Shown here: in pieces, positions 9,445-16,661 of the stretch
How positions within the stretch are numbered: position 1 is the stretch's first letter
Layout: each line of letters starts with the position of its first letter
NCBI GenBank assembly: GCA_017399765.1
Contig: JAFQBH010000041.1
Span: forward strand, 1-38,199
Source of the DNA: Oscillospiraceae bacterium
GTDB taxonomy: Bacteria; Bacillota; Clostridia; Oscillospirales; Ruminococcaceae
Reading direction: 5' to 3'
Length of the DNA stretch: 38,199 nucleotides
The notes under the pieces: model-generated
Databases searched by the model: none
What the model was told of the DNA's origin: nothing
The model's input: only the letters and a program-made list of their open reading frames with translations
Position numbers and translations under genes: made by a program

Positions 9445-10056
9445 ATGAAAAAATTATTTGCGATTCTGCTTACATTTGTTCTTTGTTTTGCAGGCTGTTC
9501 CGCGGCGGAACCGACAGCGGAACCTGAAGAATTTGTTCCCGAAAGAGGAAAAGTCGAAAACGGAATTTATAAAAACTCCGCTTTCGGAATTTCTTTCGAA
9601 GCCGAACCGGATTGGTATTATCTTACCGATTCAGAAATTGCCCAGACAATGGGAATTGCGGCGGAAGAAATGTTCGGCGAGGGAACAGAAATTGAAAGCG
9701 ACCACATTTACGATATGTATTGCGTTGACAACAAAACAAACGCGACCGTTTCGGTAAACTATGAAAACGTAGTGTCGGCGGGAAACATCACCGACGAAGG
9801 AACGTATCTTGAAATTGTTACCGGTCAGATTCTTTCCGCCGGAGCTGTTTCCGGAGTTGCGGATGTTGTAATAGGCGATGTCGAAATCGGTGGAGTAAAA
9901 ATTCCCTGCCTTAACATTGAACTTGAAGTTTCCGGAATGAAAATTTACGAAAAAATCGTTGCAAAACAAAAAGGCGAATGGATGTGCAGCATAACTCTTG
10001 CAAGCCTTTCCGAAACCGAAATGGAAGAACTTGTAGGAAGAATTTCCTTTGAATAA
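9445..10056 (+). CDS. Lipoprotein with one PsbP-like domain
   Basis: A 203-residue lipoprotein, probably co-transcribed with the preceding gene (19-base gap, AAAGGAG upstream of ATG 9445). Its leader is nearly identical to that of the neighbour, including the F-A-G-C-S lipobox. The single domain starts G-K-V-E-N-G-I-Y-K-N-S-A-F-G-I-S-F and contains a D-W-Y-Y-L-T-D segment. It is the one-repeat version of the three-repeat protein, so the pair arose by duplication. It is anchored on the outer membrane face; no enzyme motif is seen. Confidence 0.8.
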   Translation: MKKLFAILLTFVLCFAGCSAAEPTAEPEEFVPERGKVENGIYKNSAFGISFEAEPDWYYLTDSEIAQTMGIAAEEMFGEGTEIESDHIYDMYCVDNKTNATVSVNYENVVSAGNITDEGTYLEIVTGQILSAGAVSGVADVVIGDVEIGGVKIPCLNIELEVSGMKIYEKIVAKQKGEWMCSITLASLSETEMEELVGRISFE

Positions 10057-10071
10057 AACAAAAGAAAACAA

Positions 10072-10104
10072 AAAAGAGATGTCCAAAGGACATCTCTTTT
10101 TTAT
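10072..10104. terminator. Two-way terminator between convergent genes
   Basis: A 13-bp stem (10072-10084 with 10088-10100) with a 3-base loop, flanked by A residues on one side and T residues on the other. It serves the lipoprotein pair on the plus strand and the membrane protein gene on the minus strand. Confidence 0.85.
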
Positions 10105-10646
10105 TTTGCGCTTCTTCTTAAAAATTTAGGCCGGAAAATATAGATATATACGTTCATAATCTGCGTTAAAGCAAAATCATAAACGAAGAAAAGAACGTTT
10201 CCGAGCCCAAGCATTATATAGACGGAATATTTTCCGAAATCGCCGAATTCCGTAAGAATATCCGGCATCTGGAAAACAAAAATTATTATCATATATGCAA
10301 GAACGACGCAGACATTGAAAACAATAAGCTTAAAAAGCAGCGAAAGGGGCCTGAATTTTATCTTTTCAAGCCAGAATTTTGTTATGGGGTAATGTCCGAA
10401 GAACATTACGAACATAAGCATTGCTTCCTTGTCGGGAGTAAGGATCATCGTAAGGATCGAAACAGCCGCATAAAGAGTGAACCCCCAGCTTGCGCCGGTT
10501 TCTACCGCAACGGTAACCATTAAAAGTCCCGCAAGGCAGGGCATTGCATAGGTTGCAAAAGGAAAAACGCCTGTCATGAACATCAAAAGGGTGCAAAGCG
10601 CCGCAACCATTCCGCAAAGGGCAACTTTTTGGCTTTTTTTTGTCAT
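10101..10646 (-). CDS. Integral membrane protein, ECF transporter S component-like
   Basis: A 181-residue hydrophobic protein with five or six predicted membrane helices. It opens with K-x-A-L-C-G-M-V-A-A-L-C-T-L-L-M-F-M, which resembles the first helix of substrate-binding S components of energy-coupling factor transporters. No ATPase or T component is nearby, so if it is an S component it must share the energising module. No ligand can be named. RBS AAAGGAG lies just upstream of ATG 10646. It lies downstream of the J-domain gene, with a two-hairpin repeat between them. Confidence 0.65.
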   Translation of the reverse strand: MTKKSQKVALCGMVAALCTLLMFMTGVFPFATYAMPCLAGLLMVTVAVETGASWGFTLYAAVSILTMILTPDKEAMLMFVMFFGHYPITKFWLEKIKFRPLSLLFKLIVFNVCVVLAYMIIIFVFQMPDILTEFGDFGKYSVYIMLGLGNVLFFVYDFALTQIMNVYIYIFRPKFLRRSAK

Positions 10647-10673
10647 AATGCGTTCTCCTTTCTTTTGGTGTTG

Positions 10674-10715
10674 CCTCCCCTTGAGGGGAGGTGTCTGCGA
10701 AGCAGACGGAAGGGT
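10674..10715 (+). repeat. Two-hairpin dispersed repeat, copy B
   Basis: Hairpin 1 is a 7-bp stem (10674-10680 with 10685-10691) with a 4-base loop; hairpin 2 is a 6-bp stem (10693-10698 with 10702-10707) with loop GAA, followed by GGAAGGGTG. The order and linkers match copy A at 5646-5700. It sits between the stop of the J-domain gene and the start of the membrane protein gene, so it would be in the message between them. Confidence 0.6.
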
Positions 10716-10721
10716 GTTATC

Positions 10722-11390
10722 TCAGCACCCGTTTCCGCAAAGGCAGTCGCCAAGGCAGTCCATGCACATCATCGCAGTGCAGCAATCGCAGCAGTCACAG
10801 GGACAGGCGTAGCATTGGGTCTGGGTGGTTCTTCCCGGGGAAGAACCGTATTGCTGCTGATAAGCCATTCGCTGATAAGCCGCGGCATATTCCCGGTTTC
10901 CGGGTTCCATCTGGCATGCCCGCTGGAAACATCTGGAAGCTTCGCCAAGCCAGCCCCTTCTGTAATATATGCTTCCTTTCAGGAAATACCATTCCGCGTT
11001 TCTGTTATATTCCGGAACGCCGTCAAGGATTTCGTCTGCTTCCGCAATGCGGTTTTGCTGAATAAGTCTGCGGACGTCCGAAAACTGGCTGTTCGCGGAA
11101 TAACCGGTTCCGTAACTGTTATAGCTTGAACCGCCGTAGTTCTGGTTATATCCGCCGTAGCTTCCGCCATAGGAAGGATTTCCGTAGGAAGTTTTTCCGG
11201 CTTTCCGGTCTTTCTGAATCTGGTCATAAGCGGCGTTGATATCTTTCATCTTTTCAGCCGCAATATCGGCAAGAGGGTTATCAACGTATTTATCCGGGTG
11301 ATATTTTCGAACAAGTTCGCGGTAAGCTTTTTTGATTTCTTCGTCGCTGGCGTTTTCAGAAACGCCGAGAACTTTATAAGGATTATCCGT
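10722..11390 (-). CDS. J-domain protein with Cys-rich tail, apparent ACG start
   Basis: A 222-residue co-chaperone-like protein. The J domain fills about residues 3-60 (N-P-Y-K-V-L-G-V, then the H-P-D motif in K-Y-H-P-D-K-Y). A Gly/Tyr/Ser-rich linker follows (about 70-100), then a TPR-like helical part (about 105-180) and a tail with about a dozen cysteines that may bind metal. The frame between the upstream stop (TAA at 11414-11412) and the J domain contains no ATG, GTG, TTG or CTG. The only near-cognate codon with a ribosome site at proper distance is ACG at 11390-11388, 8 bases after AGGAGG. ATG 11249 would remove the whole J domain. It overlaps the end of the DUF5685 gene by 8 bases. Confidence 0.75.
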   Translation of the reverse strand, partial: TDNPYKVLGVSENASDEEIKKAYRELVRKYHPDKYVDNPLADIAAEKMKDINAAYDQIQKDRKAGKTSYGNPSYGGSYGGYNQNYGGSSYNSYGTGYSANSQFSDVRRLIQQNRIAEADEILDGVPEYNRNAEWYFLKGSIYYRRGWLGEASRCFQRACQMEPGNREYAAAYQRMAYQQQYGSSPGRTTQTQCYACPCDCCDCCTAMMCMDCLGDCLCGNGC

Positions 11391-12240
11391 TTTGTTCCCC
11401 TCCTTTTTTGCTTATTATTCGTTCAACCTCCGCGGTTAAACCCAAACATATTGTATTTTCCACTATTTCTTTATATTTGTCAAGTTCAAGAAGCTCAAGA
11501 TCGTCCGAAAGTTCCGCAGTTGTCATAAAAAGAACGGATTTTGCTTCAGAAATTGCCTTTTCTCCACCGAAAATAAAAGGATTATAGTTTCCTTTTTTAA
11601 TATCGTCCTCAAGGTCGTCAAGAGCGTCGCAAAGATAGATATACCGCCCAAGAAGATAGCCGAATCTTTCGAGTATGCGCTTGTTTTCTTCGTTTCCGCC
11701 AAGGGAAATTATCTCCGAAAGAAATTTTGCGGTTGGTTCTGCCGCTTCATCGGAAAGAGAAGATTTTTTCGCTTCAACCGCCCTTTGTTCCTCAATCATT
11801 TTTGCAGCGCAAAGATCGATTTTTTTAGCTTCCTCTCCGGAGGAAAGAACCTTTTTTCTCGCGGAAGAAGCAAAAGGCAAAAGAAGCGCACCCCTTATTT
11901 TTCCGAAAAAGCCTTTGTCGGAAATGTCGTCTTTTATTTTGTAATAAGTCAGAATCATCGCGGCTTTTGCCGCAAGGGAAACCGCCCTGTTCTCAAGACA
12001 GCGGCATTGTTTTTTAAAAGGATGGGCGATGCAGGAACATTTTTCAAAAGAAGGACAGATTTCGCTGTTCAGCGACATAAAAAACATTGCCATAAAAGCA
12101 AAATCATAGCTCAGCGTCATTCTCGCAAAAAGTCCGTAGCTTCTGCCGAGTTCTTTGCAAAGTCCGCAGTAAACCGCTTTATAATCTTCCGCTTCGCGGA
12201 TTTTCAGTTCCGGGCGGAAAGGTTTGATATATCCGAACAG
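11383..12240 (-). CDS. DUF5685 family protein, apparent CTG start
   Basis: A 285-residue protein. Its first 40 residues (L-F-G-Y-I-K-P-F-R-P-E-L, then A-V-Y-C-G-L-C-K-E-L-G) match the conserved opening of DUF5685 proteins, including the C-x2-C pair. Further cysteines (C-S-C-I-A-H-P-F, C-R-C) may complete a metal site. The rest is helical with an acidic D-A-L-D-D-L-E-D-D segment. From the upstream TAG stop to the family start there is no ATG, GTG or TTG. CTG at 12240-12238 aligns with the usual first Met and lies 7 bases after a GGGGG-type ribosome site. ATG 12120 would delete the Cys motif. Function of the family is unknown; the linked J-domain gene suggests a shared job. Confidence 0.75.
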   Translation of the reverse strand: MFGYIKPFRPELKIREAEDYKAVYCGLCKELGRSYGLFARMTLSYDFAFMAMFFMSLNSEICPSFEKCSCIAHPFKKQCRCLENRAVSLAAKAAMILTYYKIKDDISDKGFFGKIRGALLLPFASSARKKVLSSGEEAKKIDLCAAKMIEEQRAVEAKKSSLSDEAAEPTAKFLSEIISLGGNEENKRILERFGYLLGRYIYLCDALDDLEDDIKKGNYNPFIFGGEKAISEAKSVLFMTTAELSDDLELLELDKYKEIVENTICLGLTAEVERIISKKGGEQNG

Positions 12241-12364
12241 GCAAAGTCCCCCTTTCTTATATTTTTTCTAATAATATTTTACACCTTTTTTACAACAAAG
12301 TAATTAATAAAATGTAAAAAATCCCATGGTAAAGCCAATAATAACAAAAAAGGAGAAAGAATTA

Positions 12365-13339
12365 ATGTGTACGGCAATCGCTTTTAATAAAAACGGAAGC
12401 TTTTTCGGAAGAAATCTTGACCTTGAATATGAAATCGGAGAAAAAATAACCTTTGTGCCAAGGAATTTTCCGCTTGGATTTAAAAACGGAAAAGTTTTTG
12501 AGCACCATTTTGCAATGCTGGGAACTGCCCATATCGCCGGAGGTTATCCTCTTTTTTATGATGGGATAAATGAGCACGGGCTTTTTGCCGCGGCGCTCAA
12601 TTTTCCGGAAAGCGCCGTTTATTTTCCGGAAAAAGAGGGTATGGGAAACGTTGCTGCTTTTGAAATGATTCCGTTTGTGCTTTCGCTGTGCTCAAATATT
12701 GCGGAAGCAAAAACACTTTTGAAAAGAGTGAACGTTTCGAGCACGGATTTCAGCAAAGTCCTCAAAAGCACCCCGCTCCATTGGTTTTTCGCCGATAAAA
12801 CAGGCGCAATAACCGTTGAACCTCTTGAAAACGGGCTTGAAATGTACGAAAATCCGTTTGGAGTCCTTACAAACGAACCGCCTTTTGGGTATCATAAACT
12901 GCGGCTTTCGGAATTTCTCGGACTTTCTCCAAAAGAACCTGAGAACAGATTTTCGGAAAATCTTGATTTAGAACCTTTTTCAAAAGGGACCGGCGCTTTC
13001 GGCCTTCCGGGAGATTCTTCCTCGTGCTCAAGATTTATAAAAGCCGTTTTTGGGAAAGAAAACGCCGTTTCGGAAAGCCATGAGGAAAGTCTTTCACAGG
13101 TTTTTCATATCCTTGAAAGCGTTTCGATGATAAAAGGCTGCGTCCGCCTTGCTGACGGAAAATTCGAAAAAACGGTCTATTCCGCCTGCGCCGACGGCGA
13201 AAACGGCATTTATTATTGCAAAGTTTTCGGAAACAGCAGGATTTTTGCGGTAGATATGAAAAAAGAAGACCTCGAAGGAACAAAAATCGTTCCATATCCT
13301 TTTAAAACCGAGCAGGATATTCTGTTCCAAAACCGATAA
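12365..13339 (+). CDS. bsh: Choloylglycine (bile salt) hydrolase family enzyme
   Basis: A 324-residue Ntn hydrolase. Removal of Met1 exposes the nucleophile C2. The other active-site residues of the family are all in place: R16 and D19 (G-R-N-L-D), N79 (L-N-F-P), N170 (V-L-T-N) and R223 (C-S-R-F). The G-L-P-G-D segment at 213-217 is also conserved. The family splits amide bonds of glycine- or taurine-conjugated bile salts, or of penicillin V and acyl-homoserine lactones; motifs alone do not settle which. No signal peptide, so it is cytosolic. ATG 12365 follows AAAAGGAG; an in-frame start at 12326 would bury the nucleophile. It is a single gene with its own terminator. Confidence 0.85.
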   Translation: MCTAIAFNKNGSFFGRNLDLEYEIGEKITFVPRNFPLGFKNGKVFEHHFAMLGTAHIAGGYPLFYDGINEHGLFAAALNFPESAVYFPEKEGMGNVAAFEMIPFVLSLCSNIAEAKTLLKRVNVSSTDFSKVLKSTPLHWFFADKTGAITVEPLENGLEMYENPFGVLTNEPPFGYHKLRLSEFLGLSPKEPENRFSENLDLEPFSKGTGAFGLPGDSSSCSRFIKAVFGKENAVSESHEESLSQVFHILESVSMIKGCVRLADGKFEKTVYSACADGENGIYYCKVFGNSRIFAVDMKKEDLEGTKIVPYPFKTEQDILFQNR

Positions 13340-13369
13340 AAAACACCCCGCAGATGCGGGGTGTTTTTT
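13340..13369 (+). terminator. Rho-independent terminator after the bile salt hydrolase gene
   Basis: An 11-bp stem (13341-13351 with 13356-13366), loop AGAT, then a T tract to 13370. It begins two bases after the stop codon and precedes the 3' end of the convergent tRNA gene. Confidence 0.9.
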
Positions 13370-13371
13370 TC

Positions 13372-13448
13372 TGGCGTCCCTAGCGCGATTCGAACGCGCG
13401 GCCTTTCGCTTAGGAGGCGAACGCTCTATCCTGCTGAGCTATAGAGAC
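13372..13448 (-). tRNA. tRNA-Arg (anticodon CCU)
   Basis: A full cloverleaf on the minus strand: acceptor stem GTCTCTA with TAGGGAC (one G-T pair), D arm AGCTC...GAGC, anticodon stem TTCGC/GCGAA with loop CTCCTAA giving anticodon CCT, T arm CGCGC-GTTCGAAT-CGCG. The discriminator is G and the CCA end is encoded. It reads AGG codons. Confidence 0.95.
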
Positions 13449-13499
13449 ATCACTTGGTATATTTTACTTTTTTGCGGCGGTTTTGTCAACAAAAACGGG

Positions 13500-13703
13500 T
13501 CATTTCTCCGGAAGATCCATTAACATATTTATGGTGCGGAAAATTTCGCCGCATTCGGAACATTTCCATTCGGTGTCGCTTTTCTTTGCTTTTTTGTGAA
13601 GATGTTCAAGGAATTCGTGGCCGCATTTCGGGCAGGGAACCTTTTCGCCGGTCCAGAGTTTTTTCAGGAAAACGACTTCCTCTTCTCTTGTTTTAAAATA
13701 CAT
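13500..13703 (-). CDS. Small zinc-ribbon protein
   Basis: A 67-residue protein with two C-x2-C pairs (C-P-K-C near residue 24 and C-S-E-C near 48) spaced about 24 residues apart, a standard zinc ribbon. The rest is charged, with no membrane segment. Such small ribbons bind nucleic acid or proteins; no specific partner is evident. The stop lies 14 bases upstream (in the gene order) of nothing coding, and the gene follows the Nudix gene at 13717 with a 13-base gap, so it is probably the last gene of a Nudix-Nudix-ribbon operon. Confidence 0.7.
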   Translation of the reverse strand: MYFKTREEEVVFLKKLWTGEKVPCPKCGHEFLEHLHKKAKKSDTEWKCSECGEIFRTINMLMDLPEK

Positions 13704-13716
13704 AAAAACCCTCCGC

Positions 13717-14184
13717 TTATAAAATCGGTTTTCCGTTCAGCACTGCTTCCGTGAGTTTTTCGCCTTCATAACGGAGCTTAAGGGAAAAGAAAGGTTCACC
13801 TTTCTGAAGAAGTTCAAGAAAAATTCTGTCCCCTTCCCATTTCGGAATTGAATCCAGTTTTTCGCGGCTTATCCATTCCAGTTCGCCTTCGTCGCAGTCG
13901 ATAAGCTCGCCGGAAAAACCCGTTGCGGTGAAAAGATGCATATATTCCGTTTCCCATTTATCAGAAACGAAAGTGACTATTCCGCGGTAACGGTAATCCG
14001 TAAGGGTAAGGCCGGTCTCCTCTTTCGCTTCGCGGAAAATACAGTCTTCGGGGCTTTCCTTGTCCTCAAATTTTCCGCCTATGCCTATCCATTTATCTTT
14101 GTTGGCATCATTTTCTTTCTTGACGCGGTGGAGCATAAGATATTTTCCGTCTTTTTCTATATAGCAAAGGGTGGAATTTATCAT
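13717..14184 (-). CDS. Nudix hydrolase (8-oxo-dGTP diphosphatase-like)
   Basis: A 155-residue Nudix protein with a complete box (G37, E43, R51-E52, E55-E56, G58). The K-W-I-G-I-G-G-K-F-E-D-K-E-S-P approach is that of the MutT/MTH1-like 8-oxo-dGTP diphosphatases that clean oxidised nucleotides from the pool. A C-terminal extension (about 130-155) follows the Nudix fold. It overlaps the preceding Nudix gene by 4 bases (ATGA), so the two are translationally coupled. Two sanitising enzymes side by side suggest different substrates. Confidence 0.88.
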   Translation of the reverse strand: MINSTLCYIEKDGKYLMLHRVKKENDANKDKWIGIGGKFEDKESPEDCIFREAKEETGLTLTDYRYRGIVTFVSDKWETEYMHLFTATGFSGELIDCDEGELEWISREKLDSIPKWEGDRIFLELLQKGEPFFSLKLRYEGEKLTEAVLNGKPIL

Positions 14185-14570
14185 TCTGAAAAAGCTCCTT
14201 TCAGTTTTTCGGCGGCGGAAATATCCGCGGGGCAGAATTCAAGACTTTCTGCCTCAAAAGGCGAAAGCCATTTTGTTTCGGAATGGAAAGTCGGTTCGAT
14301 TTTTTGGGAAACAAGTTTTGCCTTGATGAAATAAAAATAAATATCTTTTTTCGGATAGGAAAAAGGATATTCGCAGAAAATTTCAGAAGGTTCAATATCC
14401 GCGGAAAGTTCCTCTTTTATTTCGCGGATTATTGCTTCAAAAGGGGTTTCGCCGGGTTCGATTTTTCCGCCGGGAAATTCCCAAAGGAAAGGGCAGTTTC
14501 CGCCGGGACCGCGCCTGCAGAACAAAATTTTTCCGTCCTTTTCAATGATTGCGGCAACAACTTTTATCAT
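14181..14570 (-). CDS. MutT-like Nudix hydrolase
   Basis: A 129-residue protein close to classical MutT in length and layout: V-V-A-A-I-I-E-K-D-G-K-I-L start, L-W-E-F-P-G-G-K-I-E-P-G-E leading into the Nudix box (G35, E41, R49-E50, E53-E54). The usual Gly after the double Glu is Ser56, a mild deviation that leaves the metal ligands intact. It probably removes 8-oxo-dGTP or a related nucleotide. It starts the operon with the gene at 13717-14184 and lies 12 bases after the ZIP transporter gene, with which it may be co-transcribed. Confidence 0.88.
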   Translation of the reverse strand: MIKVVAAIIEKDGKILFCRRGPGGNCPFLWEFPGGKIEPGETPFEAIIREIKEELSADIEPSEIFCEYPFSYPKKDIYFYFIKAKLVSQKIEPTFHSETKWLSPFEAESLEFCPADISAAEKLKGAFSE

Positions 14571-14582
14571 AAGATCACCGGC

Positions 14583-15371
14583 TTATCCAAGAGCGATATC
14601 GAGGATCATCATAAGGGCAAAACCGATTGCAACGCCGATTGTTGCAATGTTGCTGTGTTCGCCGTCCTGGGATTCGGGAATAAGTTCTTCCACAACAACA
14701 TAGATCATTGCGCCTGCGGCAAAGGAAAGAATAAAAGGCAGAACAGGTTCGATTATTGAAACAAGCGCGAGGGTCAGAAGTGCGCCCACCGGTTCAACAA
14801 CTCCGGAAAGGAAACCGTATTTGAACGCTTTTCCCTTGGAAAGTCCGGTTCCGACCAGGGGCATGGAAATAATTGCGCCTTCAGGGAAGTTCTGGATTGC
14901 AATACCAATTGCAAGAGCAAAGGCACCGGCTGTTGTGATAACGCTTTCACCGCTCAGCATTGCCGCAAGAACAACGCCCACCGCCATTCCTTCCGGAAGA
15001 TTATGGAGCGCAACGGCAAAGACCAGCATAAAGGATTTTCCGAGGGTGGATTTTCTGCCTTCCGGTTTGTCGGAATTGAGGTGGAGGTGGGGAATAAAGC
15101 TGTCGAGCAGGAGAAGGAAGAACATTCCCGCAAGAAAACCCGCCGCCGCAGGAAGCCAGGCAATTTGTCCCGCTTCTTCCGCCATTTCGATTCCGGGCAT
15201 TATAAGCGACCAGACCGAAGCCGCAACCATTACTCCCGAAGCAAAGCCCAAAAGCGCTTTCTGGAGCTTCGGGTTCATTTCGCCTTTCATAAAGAAAACC
15301 GCCGCCGCACCAAGGGAAGTTCCGAGGAACGGAAGCAAAACGCCGATGATTACTTTCATTGTATCTGTCAT
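14583..15371 (-). CDS. ZIP family divalent metal transporter
   Basis: A 262-residue membrane protein with about eight helices. The two metal-site helices carry H123-N-L-P-E127 and N161-F-P-E164, the signature of ZIP/ZupT transporters that bring zinc, iron or manganese into the cell. A variable loop (about 93-110) has H-L-H-L, a possible metal-binding stretch. ATG 15371 is chosen by its AAGGAGA site and because the family starts just before the first helix; the open frame to 15527 is upstream promoter DNA. The metal cannot be fixed from sequence. Confidence 0.88.
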   Translation of the reverse strand: MTDTMKVIIGVLLPFLGTSLGAAAVFFMKGEMNPKLQKALLGFASGVMVAASVWSLIMPGIEMAEEAGQIAWLPAAAGFLAGMFFLLLLDSFIPHLHLNSDKPEGRKSTLGKSFMLVFAVALHNLPEGMAVGVVLAAMLSGESVITTAGAFALAIGIAIQNFPEGAIISMPLVGTGLSKGKAFKYGFLSGVVEPVGALLTLALVSIIEPVLPFILSFAAGAMIYVVVEELIPESQDGEHSNIATIGVAIGFALMMILDIALG

Positions 15372-15413
15372 TAAAGGAAATCTCCTTTCATAAAAAACAT
15401 TCTTTGAAAGATT

Positions 15414-15442
15414 ATTGTACCATATATCATATTTCTGAACAA
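15414..15442 (-). promoter_or_regulatory. Promoter of the ZIP transporter gene
   Basis: On the minus strand: -35 TTGTTC (15442-15437), 17-bp spacer, -10 TACAAT (15419-15414), 43 bases before the start at 15371. No metal-regulator box can be named. Confidence 0.55.
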
Positions 15443-15505
15443 GAAATTTTTTATCGCTGCAACAAAAATGCCTAAAAAACACACTATATAGATATAAGGT
15501 ATAAA

Positions 15506-15533
15506 TTGACAATATCAATACAGGCATTATAAT
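15506..15533 (+). promoter_or_regulatory. Promoter of the two-lipoprotein operon
   Basis: Consensus -35 TTGACA (15506-15511), 16-bp spacer, consensus -10 TATAAT (15528-15533), 28 bases upstream of the start at 15561. Confidence 0.75.
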
Positions 15534-15560
15534 TGAAATCAGAAAAGGCGGTGATTTTTT

Positions 15561-16658
15561 ATGAAAAAACTGTTTTTGATTTTGCTTCTGGCTCTGGCGT
15601 TTTGCGCCTGCGGAAAAACCGAAGTTCCTCCGGAAGTTTTGCCGGAAAGCGAAAGTTCTTCTTCCGAAGAGGAAATTCCGGAAAGTTCCGCGCCGGAAGA
15701 AATTCCCGAAGAAAAGCCGGAATTTGTTTTTGAAAAGCCGGAGATTCTCTATGCGGAAAATGTTCCGGAAGAACTTTTTGAATCCGAAGCTTTTAAGGAA
15801 GCCATGGAGCGCCCTTCGGTGATTCTTTATGATTATGAACCAATAAGCGATTGCCTCGCGGCGGTCAATTTTGTTGAAGCGGCGGAAAAAGGAGAATATG
15901 CGGAATTTTATATCTATAAATTCAATCGCGATGAAAAATACAGCGGTGACACTCTTTATTTACAGCATTTTATTCTGGATAAAAATTATGTTCAAAGAAA
16001 AGCGGACAGTTGGCAGGGTTGGGAGAAAGGTAAAGATCTCACCGAAAATACTGTTTATGCCAGAGCAAAAATCAACGACTTCGGATATTTTTGTCTTCTT
16101 GATTGGGACGGCTGTGAACTGTCATATACAAAAGTTATAAGCGATTTTGCCCTTTATGAAAACGAAGCGGAACACCGCGCCCTTAAGGAAAAATATATCG
16201 ACCCGATTTTTACAATTACCGTCACCCCACAGGAATTCACTTCCGTTTCGGATCTTTCGAGCGATTTTGTCTGGCTTTTTGAAGATATCTATAATTATGA
16301 AAATGGACATGACCCCTGGCAGGAATACGGCGATTATTGGCCTCTTAAGGATATGTCCGAGCTTTTGAACCGCTATTTTGACGGCGTTACAAGGGAAATG
16401 ATTATTTCCGACAGGCAAAGTATTTACGATCCCGAAACAGATACGATTTATTATCCCGGCGGCAGCGGCGGCGCTTATCCGGAAATCCGGGTTTGTGGTT
16501 TTGAGCAAAACGGCGATATCCTTACCCTTTATTATGAACACTATAACCCGGAAGTCGGAGAGTTTGTTGAAAACAAATATTCTGTCCTTGAAATAAAGCT
16601 TCTTGAGGACGGAAGCTTTCGCTATCTTTCCCAGAAAATTATAGAAAGGAAGCCTTGA
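15561..16658 (+). CDS. Lipoprotein of unknown function
   Basis: A 365-residue secreted lipoprotein. The leader ends in A-F-C-A-C-G with the lipidated Cys, followed by a Glu/Ser/Pro-rich low-complexity spacer (about 20-60). The folded part has many aromatic residues and a Gly-rich Y-Y-P-G-G-S-G-G-A-Y segment (near residue 300). No family is recognised. AAGGCGGTG precedes ATG 15561. Its leader and spacer share 75 identical bases with the next gene (15601-15675 against 16702-16776), while the remaining parts are unrelated. Confidence 0.75.
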   Translation: MKKLFLILLLALAFCACGKTEVPPEVLPESESSSSEEEIPESSAPEEIPEEKPEFVFEKPEILYAENVPEELFESEAFKEAMERPSVILYDYEPISDCLAAVNFVEAAEKGEYAEFYIYKFNRDEKYSGDTLYLQHFILDKNYVQRKADSWQGWEKGKDLTENTVYARAKINDFGYFCLLDWDGCELSYTKVISDFALYENEAEHRALKEKYIDPIFTITVTPQEFTSVSDLSSDFVWLFEDIYNYENGHDPWQEYGDYWPLKDMSELLNRYFDGVTREMIISDRQSIYDPETDTIYYPGGSGGAYPEIRVCGFEQNGDILTLYYEHYNPEVGEFVENKYSVLEIKLLEDGSFRYLSQKIIERKP

Positions 16659-16661
16659 AAA

